Of a stretch of 64,000 nt of DNA, positions 48,601-57,600 are shown piece by piece. The notes under the pieces are model-generated. The model did no database searches. It saw nothing but the letters and a program-made list of their open reading frames with translations, and was not told where the DNA came from. Numbering within the stretch: the first letter of the stretch is position 1; each line of letters opens with the position of its first letter. Both the position numbers and the translations under genes were made by a program. Source of the stretch: Alisma plantago-aquatica (taxonomy: Eukaryota; Streptophyta; Magnoliopsida; Alismatales; Alismataceae). The DNA lies in contig OY856410.1 of NCBI GenBank assembly GCA_963693085.1, positions 881,937,335-882,001,334 of the forward strand, written 5' to 3'.

Positions 48601-51600
48601 GTGTTGTGGAGGAAGGCCGAGGAGCCCTGGAGAGCCTCGACGTACGTCAGGGACTTTAGGGAGGAGCTTAAGAGTAAGGACATTACGGGCTCTGTTGTGC
48701 ACAAGGTTGTGAACTCGATACCTAATGCGATAGGAAGATGGGGAAAAGACATGAGCGAGACGTTCGTCTGCTCGGATGCTAGAGTCCTACCACCTCGTAT
48801 TCGAGGGATGATGATCCTAGAAAAAAGGAAGACCCCGTATGTCGTCATCAAGAAGAAGAGTTGTTAGAGGAGTGATGGGTTTTCTGTTTGCTGATGTCTG
48901 GTGAGCGATCTGGGGTCTTCCTTGGCATCTTGCTTGCTTTCTGATCTCTTTGCTCTGTGGAGCCTTTGTGGGTTGATGGGAATATACCTGCGTTTGCTAT
49001 AAGCAGGAGATGTACTTCCTTTGAGATGATTTTTGCCCATACGAGGGGGATGGGATGAATAAAGTACCCCCTGGATTTATTAAAAAAAAAGCTATCCACA
49101 CATCATGGCGATGCAGAGGTGTGGGAGTAATAGTAGATGACTCACCAATCTCAGTATTAGGAGCAGTATGCTACTGAACGGAAGACGTCTGTAGTTTTTG
49201 GCGAAGAGCTGCATAGCCACTTGAACCCATCGTGTGGTCATGCACATTTAGTGCACACCTTGCTCTTTGAGCATCGCTCATAGCCTTGTTAGTAATCACA
49301 TTGAATTGGTTAGTAACAATCAAGGTCAATCATGAATAGGTGAATTCATAAGAATGTATATTAATTAAATTGGGAGTGACGCTTAATACCTTGAATTCAT
49401 TAGTATTTCTCCTGTCAACATACACCTTCCACTCAGTCAGGTCTAGGTAGTTCCATTGCTGAAGGGCTGACTTCTTGCTCTTATCAGCATCTCGTATGTA
49501 TTGTCGGTTGAGAGTTGTCCTATAATTCTTTAGGACCCTCCCACAGTGTTGTATCACCTTTTTACGATGTAGGCTTTCATCCAGTCCAAATATACTCTGT
49601 AAAATTTCATATATTTAATAGAGTATTCTAAAAAATAGAATTGTAAATAACTTTAAAAATAGAATTGCAAATGATAATATCTCACACATAGTTCTTTCCA
49701 TAATAAGTTTTTCTTCCCTTTAGGAACTGTATGCCAAGATTATGCATTTACACCACAATGGCTACGAGTAAGAACCCCAAGATGTGAAACAAACGAGCTG
49801 CGGTTAACCCCAACTGAATTTCCTGCATGATCAAAATCCACAACCAATTTTGGTCCATTGCCCATTTGTTGTAGTAACTAGTTCATCATAGTGATGCCCC
49901 TGATTTTTTCAATTTTTTTTGCTGCTCATCAAGTGACACAAGGTTTTTAGGGGGTACATCAACCTAAAACTTGACAAAAAAAAACACATATATGATATAA
50001 CTTATAAATGGACATATATATAGCTAGATATAGGATATATTGTAAAACTTACATTGTGAGACGGCACCTCACCCTCATGGTAATCATCATCACGACCATC
50101 ATACTCATGGTCAGCCATCTGAAAGTGTCATTAAAAAAAATCAAACATTTAACATTTAACATAACTAAAATTAATATAACATTGTGAAGTTCACATTGAT
50201 CTAACATTCAAAAAAATAAAATATTTGAAAAAATAATAATATGCCTCTAATATTGAGATCTTTTATCAATTAACATTCCTTGGGTGTGATCTCCACACAC
50301 ATATAAGTCATCATTAGCTTCAATATTTGGTGTTGACAACCCAACTGAGAATGGACTCGAGTCATCATACTTATCATAGTAGTCTTCTTCATCTATAGAA
50401 TCTTCAACGAACTATCTTTTACCATGAAAAATAACCGACCATTTTTCATTTGCAGGATCATCGATATAAAATACTTGTTTTGTCGTGATGCCAAAATGAA
50501 TGGTTCACCCTTCTCGCCAATCTTTTCAAAATTCACTAAGGCCCTGTTTAGTAGGGTGTAATCGGACTGAATTTGCTGTTTTCAAAAGAACAACAATTAA
50601 ATGTATATATTTAGAACTGCGTGTATGTTATTTGGTAGGATGTGTATCAAACTAAAGGAATTTAATCTAATTCGTTTGGTATAACCTGTTACCCTGTTTG
50701 TCGCCCTGACTTGTAATGATTATTTATTACATAACTGTTCAACGACAAATGTACACGAGAGAATAATCCAACTACAGCCTACACAGCCCGCCAGGGATGT
50801 CGCGTGAATGCCGGATGCATAGGGAAGACAGAGGTTCCCAGTACCACGATGTCAGTTATACGACTGTGCATGTATAAAAGCTGAACTGCACCCGACCACA
50901 CTGGTTTCAGGCGCAGTACATATTCCCAGATTTTGGGCTGAAACAAGTACTCAAGTATAGTTTCAATTCAAACAACTGCACAGCAGTACACCCTACCAAA
51001 TAAACTAAAAGCTGGAAATGGTTGAATTTAAATTTATCACTTATGTCCTGCATCCTACTTAACATGCCCTAATGTAAATCCCAATTCATCCACTATAACT
51101 CCTTTGGCGTAATCAACCCAATTACACTTAAAGAGCGAAATTCTGAAATCTACGTAGCCAAACTCCCATGTCTTCAATGACACCGTAATATGACATTTTA
51201 GCTTCACGTGGACTCTTTATCTTTTGCAATAGAAAAAAAACAATGAAGACGCTTGAAAGGTGATCCCACTGTTTTGGACGACGCTCTTAACATCTTGACG
51301 CTTTGTGTAGTATGAGAACCCATTTATGTCAAACCCTTCATAAGACATAACATTCATTTTTGGTTTAAAGGCGAGACATTTGATATTTTCAGCAATATTA
51401 TTTAGTGTTTGAGATAGTTGATGTAAGACTTTATCTTCAAACCACTTAATAAATGTCTTGTTATGCTCTCTAGCAAGCCACATTGAGTTGGCTTGAGGAC
51501 ATTGTTTCTTGATGAAATTGGTATGTTCCGTGATATAAACACTCACTTCGTCGATGTTGTGTAAAATATACAAGTGAGCTTCTTGTTCCAACAACTTACG

Positions 51601-54600
51601 GCTGATTACTTTCATCCGGGATCCTAAAATCCCTTTGTCGGAATACTCTTCAATATTCTTGTCATTTACAGGAGCGTCATTACCACTCAGAAAGTCATTG
51701 CAAAAATCCATAACCTCTCTCATTACATAATCCTGAATAATACTCCCTTCAGGCCAATAATGGTTTCGAACATCACCTTTAAAAACGTTCATGTATCGTT
51801 CAAAAGGATACATCCAATGCAAGAAAACTGGTCTCAACATTTTCACTTCCCTAGTCAAGTGGACAACAAGATGTATCATGATATCAAAGAATGGAGGAAA
51901 ATACATCTCAAGCTGACATATTGTAACCACTTTTCTTTGCAACTTATCGAGATTTTCAAGATCAATAACTTTCCTGCATAGATTGTTGAAGAAGAAACAA
52001 AGTCTGGTGATTGCAAACCTTACATGCTTCGGTAGTATAGATCGAATTGCCACAGGCAATATTTGTTTGCATTAGAGTGTGACAATCATGAGATTTAAGA
52101 CCTATCAACTTGAGATCTTTCATTGATACCAATCTACGGATGTTGGAAGAGTAACCTTGTGGTACTTTAATATTAACCAAGCACTCGCAAAAAGATTTCT
52201 TCTCCTTTCTAGACAACGTGTAACAAGCAGGAGGTAAATATGTTATCCGATCAGTACTAGTTACTTCTGTTAATTTTGTCCTTATTCCCATTTCACGTAG
52301 GTCCCAATGACGCTGTAACATACATTTTTCTCAACATGCATTGTAACGTCCCAGGATTTGACGCCTCGGATAGCATGATCTTATAAGGAATGATTGGACT
52401 ACCCATATCACCAAGGTGCACCTCCTTTTCCGGGAGCCCATCTCTAAAGAACTCCATAGTTAAGCGTGCTCAGCTTGGAGTAGTACTAGGATGGGTGACC
52501 AGTCGGGAAGTTGATCCTGGCTTGCGTGTTAGTGTGGATAAAGTGCGCAGTTAATGCTAGTGGTGGTCTGTGGGGCCAGTCGTCATTCCTGAAACTCTAC
52601 TAGAGCCTTGGGTAGTGGGCCCATGCGTTACATGCATGACATCGATACAATGCCTAACTGCCAAAGAACTCCAATAAGAAAGATATCAAAATATTGACTT
52701 CTTCTTGAATAAAGATTTGTCACTTTGTGTGGGCATGGTACATTGTGATCTCTTACCAAATTCATTGACAAAGTCTTTTACTCCTTCATAAAAAACCTCC
52801 CCTGGTATAGGTTTAGGCGCACTCCGTTCCTCATTCCATCTATTGAACGCTTTGCGCAACCTTTGGTACGGATGGAATTTTAGAAGAAACCTTCGATGAC
52901 CAAGATATACAGTTTTGCTGTCATGTTTTAGTCGTATTGAATCAATGTTCTCTTCACATATAGGACACGCTTTAGATCCTTTGACACTGTATCCAGACAA
53001 ATTGTCATATGCTGGAAAGTCATTAATAGTGCAAAATAACATAGCATGCAAGCGAAATCTCTCTCTATGTGAAACATCATAGGTCATCACACCTTCACCC
53101 CAGAGTTTCTTTAAGTCATCAATCAGAGGTTCAAGATAAACGTCGATATCATTTCCAGGTTGTTTAGGGCCCGATATCAACAACGACAACATAACGTACT
53201 TATTTTTCATACATAACCAGGGAGGAAGATTGTATATAACAAACATAACAGGCCAAGTGCTATGTTGGCTGCTCAATGCCCCGTATGGATTTATCCCATC
53301 GGTACAAACCCCAAGTCTTAGATTCCTGACTTCTTCACCAAATTCAGGGTACAATAAATCAATCTTCTTCCACTGTGGGGAACTAGACGTATGTCGTAGG
53401 ATCTCATCATTATTTTTCTTAACTTCTGCATGCCGCCTCAAATTCTTTACATCTATCGGATTGGCAAACAAGCGTTGAAACTGTGGTATTATAGGCAGAT
53501 ACTACATCACCTTGGCAGCATAATCAGTTTTAGACTTCCCCGAAGTCATCATTTTATACCTTGACGCCCCACATTTCTGACAATCTTTCAAATCCACATA
53601 GTCTTTTAGAAATAATACATAATCATTCGGGCATGTGTGTATCTTCTTAGCCTCCATTCCCATTGGGCATAATAATTTCTTTAACTCTTATGTTGAGATT
53701 GGAAGCTCGTTTCCTTCAGGAAGAATTTCCTTCAACAAAGACAACAATGACGTGAAGTTTTTGTCACTCCATCTATTGTTGCCCTTTAACTTATACAATC
53801 TCAACACAACGCTAAGCTTCGTAAACTTAGTACAACATGTCTATAATGGTCTCTCAACATCATGCACAATGTTCCTAAACATGGGAGATGGATCGGTGTG
53901 CTCTACCCCACAACTACCCAACATCTCATCAATGATGTCTATTGGAACCAGTTCGTTTACATCTACGTCATCGGAGGCAATTTCTTCTTCCACACAAGCA
54001 CTGCTATCGACATCTACTGATTTGAGGTTTGAAATCTCTCTATGCTAATACCATTCTGTGTAGCCTTGTACAATCCTATTACACATGACATGACTTTTGA
54101 TTTCGTCACCAGTGCTGACTTTCAAGTTGTTACTGCAACGCCTACATGGACAATAGAACCTATCTCCATGTTGTTTCCTATGTTCCTCCGCAAATCTAAC
54201 TGATCAAGACCAGTAATAAACTCTGGGGTGCAACGATTTGAATGGACATCCATGATCTATCCATTCTATGATCAAAGAGAAAATAAGTATATATTAGGGT
54301 TTATCGTTAAAAGATTAGGGTTTAGGGTTAAAAGATTAGGGTTTAGGGTCTTATATATAATGAATGTGTGTACCACCTATCCCATTCTTGAACACATAAT
54401 CTCACTAGTAAGTGTATAATGTGTTTTCGATTTTGAAGAAAATTTTGGCAGCATTTTCCCCGTAGTTCTCCAAGTACACCGATGTACATGGGCAAATGCC
54501 CACCAAAACATGTACTTAGAGAACAAACGAGGAGGTGCTGAAGAAACATCATGAAAATCGAATATACATTATACACTTACATCCTAAGTGAGATTAAGTG

Positions 54601-57600
54601 TTCAAGAACAGTCCCAAACCGAGGACTATCCAAGATTTACTCCTAATGAGTAAATTTCTGATAAGTTTCTAGGGCGACAAAATACATATATGTATTTACA
54701 ATAGCAACATGTTATAGTCTTAATCATACCCTAGTCTCGGTACCATATTCTATAACATCGATTTCAACATCTCCAATGTCCATGTATGTTCATCATCAAG
54801 ATAATCATTACACATAAATTTGTCATGACCTAGGGAGGGAGAGATTGGTAATTGATTTCAAAATTTCAAACTAGCTCATGCATTATCATCATCAATCTAC
54901 ATCATACAATTTGGATTCATGTAGATGTTAGGGTGACACATCACTACCAAATCAGAGATCTAACATTAGGATTTTAATATCTTAGATGGATTGATCACAA
55001 GATTTGAGCAATATAGTTAATACAAGATTATGGTAAAATGTGTACAAGATTATGTCTCAAATATAGCAACATGCACATTAGGTCACATTTCATTGTTATC
55101 CAGTTAAGATATAGTTCAAGTATTTGTCAAATTCGATTCCTAGCTCAAACATGCATAAACGTTTATTGCAATACAAGGGGAGCTGTTTGGGGGATATCAA
55201 ACCTACCTAGTACAAGGGAAAGTAGAAGCTCCTCAAGCGGCCGGTGAGCTCCAACGTCCTCAGGCCCGAGCTCTGGCGACGGTGAGCGCAACACCTCCTC
55301 AAGCGGCCGGTGAGCACAACAGCTCCGGCCGTCGACGTCCTCAGGCGGTGAGCACAACAGCTGATCTGCCGGCGTCTCCTGGCAGCGCATAGATCACACC
55401 GAAGAGCGGAGGAGCTGGTGAGCGGAGGCGACGAGTAGCAAGCAGCTGGCGGCGGCGGTTGGACGAGCGGAATCGCCATGATCGGAGGTAAACCCAGAAT
55501 CGCGATGAAACATAGAGAATGGGGAAAAGTTTATTTCACGCGGGTGGTATTAAACCCTTAGTCGTTGTTTGTTTGTCAAAACCGACAACTAAGTCCAAAT
55601 CTAAACAATAAAAGTTGCCCTCGTTGGGGTTTTAGTCGTTGGTTTTCAGATAAAAAACCGACGCCACAGAACTATCCCCTTAAAAAAAGTTTGTCTCGCG
55701 AAGGGTGATTAGTTGTCATTTTTTTGCAAAAAGTTGACGACAAATGAGGGGATAAATTTTCCGCGGGGACATGACACGAAACATGTGTCGTCGGTTATTT
55801 GTAAAAAATCGACAAATAAGTCAAAATCTACACCGTCTCGTTTAGGGTTTTAGTTGTCGGTTTTTGGAGATAACATCGACGCTAAAGAGGGGATAATTTT
55901 TTTGTGGGGACATGGCGCGAAACATTTGTCATCGGTTTTGAGAAAACCGGCGACGTATTGAAAGTTTTGGAGGCAAATTTTTTTTCCTCAAAAATTGCAT
56001 TTCGCAGGTAATGTTAGACGTCGGTTTCTATTTCTATTACAAGAAACCGACGTTGAAGTAAAAGCAGTACCCGTGTTTTTCCTTAATCGACAGATCTTCA
56101 CATATGGTGACGGATGTCTTACATAACCGACGTTGTTGATCTATGGCGTCGGTGTTTTTTGTTTAACCGACGCCATCAAAGGTGACGTTATATGTCATTT
56201 CTGTACTAGTGAATTACAATTTTTAGATGATAATTAGAAGACTATCAATGGATGATTTACTAGAAAATGACCAATGGAGAATTTACTAGAAAATGACAAG
56301 ATGGAAACATCAATAATGAATGCACAAAGGCAGGTGTTTGCATAGTTTTGTTTTCATTTAAATCCATATGTAACGAAATTGTAACCAAGCTGAAGTTGCA
56401 ACAGAAACTAAATTTGGGTAGCTGTTTTACAATCTTGATTTTTCCTTAAACCCATCAGTTGTTTATCAAGTTAAATATGCTTATATATAACTAAATTTAA
56501 ACTGTATGGATATGCAACAAAATAGATCACCAGGAGAATTAATATAATCTGTACTAAAACATAGATTCTAGATGTTCTAAGTACATTTAAACCCAAAACC
56601 TATTTATTATTTCAGAAGTGAGATATGAATCTAAACTGAAATTTCAGTTTACTAAGTTTTATAGTGGAACTTAATGAAACAATATTGAACCAAATATAAA
56701 AACAAAATTGATGTAACCCTGAAGTTTAATATGGAACCAAACTCACATCAGACTAAAAGGTTTGTTTAGTAACCCTACGAAAAGGCAGTAACCTCACTCC
56801 TTACTACAGACGCATTATCTTTTACACCACCCTAATAGCTCGTGGAAATATTTCATGTTTCATTAAGCATTTTGATCAAAAAATTACTTGGATAATCGAA
56901 TTTTTGAGTTCATCTGACCTTCACCTTGAAATAACCATTAAATTTCGGTGACAGACTCGCATATTCGGTCTTGTAATTGATGAAATTCATTTGTAATCAT
57001 CTAACAAGTAAACCCCTAATTGCTTATGGAACAATACATGCTGTGCTGCATAGGAAACTTTCATATTCTGTTATCAATTTGAAAGTGATCAAGTACATAC
57101 TCCTAACAAAATTCAATTCACTCATTAACATTGGTAATCATGAAAGCATTATTTCCTGTAAAAACATTTAGCGAAGTTCTTGCATCAGATATCCTCTTTG
57201 CAAGCGTTTCTTAGACATGAATACTGAACCATTTGTGTCTGAACTATGCTCCCCTCCCGGCTGTTTTCCTCTAGCCACGTTCTGGCACGATTTTGGAACT
57301 AATATTCCTACTTAGGATGGAAATGGAAAAAGGTTATGTATCGGTTTCCAGCAATTAAAGGTTCTGAGTAATTTATTGACTGCTCCATAGATATTGTTAA
57401 TCGTGTAGTACAATAATATCTATGTTTCCTTCTGTAGTTGCATTTAATAACCATTCTGGCTAGATGTGTATCTTCTCTAAGTTTCTTGTAGATTAGAATA
57501 TGGATTGATAGTTTACCCCTCAGGTATTCGAAGATGAAAACGATGCTGAGAGATACTGTGACCTGCTTCAAGGTGGCAAAGGGTGTGAAGGCATTGCAGA

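Larger units (their letters stand above)
44644..50118 (-). pseudogene. CACTA second gene: Ptta/En/Spm-like, DUF8039-like and Ulp1 protease-like exons
   Basis: It starts at 50118 with MADHEYDGRDDDYHEGEVPS. Exons further left read KLVVDFDHAGNSVGVNRSSF and SHLGVLTRS (49740-49860), WNYLDLTEWKVYVDRRN (49390-49450) and VHDHTMGSSGYAAL, as in plant transposase Ptta/En/Spm proteins. After the L1 insertion come FALGNPEHPRCVRVAG (46690-46735), then PCRLKLKEF..HGTPVPDGAVRVSP..LGEAEGGVVLWP (46009-46260; DUF8039-like). Last is a Ulp1/C48 cysteine protease: KHWEILVVVPDTLTVYYLD (His, Asp) and QDNGWACGYYVIRYMD (Gln, Cys). The catalytic residues are present. The last exon ends MEQLDDIREQ at 44644. Introns were inferred by frame and similarity only. 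The L1 and local shifts break it. The first part is probably the DNA-binding accessory protein; the protease's role in plant CACTA elements is not settled. Confidence 0.78.
50247..54264 (-). pseudogene. TNP2 transposase of CACTA-2, interrupted and mutated
   Basis: It starts at 54264 (MDRSWMSI, then a 1-base deletion relative to CACTA-1). The N-terminal zinc domain and linker are shifted. The core 53471-52686 is open: MFANPIDVKNLRRHAEVKKN, GVCTDGINPYG, SGPKQPGNDIDVYL, GYSVKGSKACPICEEN. A TGA replaces Trp in SIFW..LPYW, then RHCIDVMH is followed by the solo LTR and VEKNVC. The C-terminal part 52059-51075 carries DUF4218 (CQLEMYFPPFFDIMIHLVVH, FERYMNVFKGDVRN) and DUF4216 (DVKSVVQNSG, FRISLFKCNWVDYAKG). 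The MITE splits GFTL|VNFEKIG. The end is GMLIDKRSQY, stop at 50247-50249. Full length would be typical of plant TNP2, but this copy cannot make it. Confidence 0.9.
43703..56211 (-). mobile_element. CACTA-2, structurally complete 12.5-kb CACTA element
   Basis: The left end is CACTAATACAGATACC. The right end, reversed, is CACTAGTACAGAAATGAC. The 3-bp target duplication AAT is perfect (43700-43702, 56212-56214). From right to left it has a subterminal repeat zone, a GC-rich leader, a long palindrome, the TNP2 gene (54264 to 50247), a second gene (50118 to 44644) and the left subterminal zone. A MITE, a Cassandra solo LTR and an L1 fragment have since inserted, and the transposase also carries stops and shifts. 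It shares family with CACTA-1 and the same orientation. Confidence 0.95.
24782..57523 (+). other. Intron 3, 32.7 kb, transposon-filled
   Basis: The donor is GTAAGTCTT at 24782. The acceptor is TTTACCCCTCAG ending at 57523. Most of its length is assigned below to transposons and their relics. Parts without a recognised repeat are 24782-25250, 28320-29160, 32000-33420, 40260-41040 and 56215-57523. Confidence 0.85.

Noticed and set aside
55163..55479. Cys/Arg/Ser-rich minus-strand frames in CACTA-2
   Set aside because: They are translations of a GC-rich tandem block in more than one frame, with no conserved motif.
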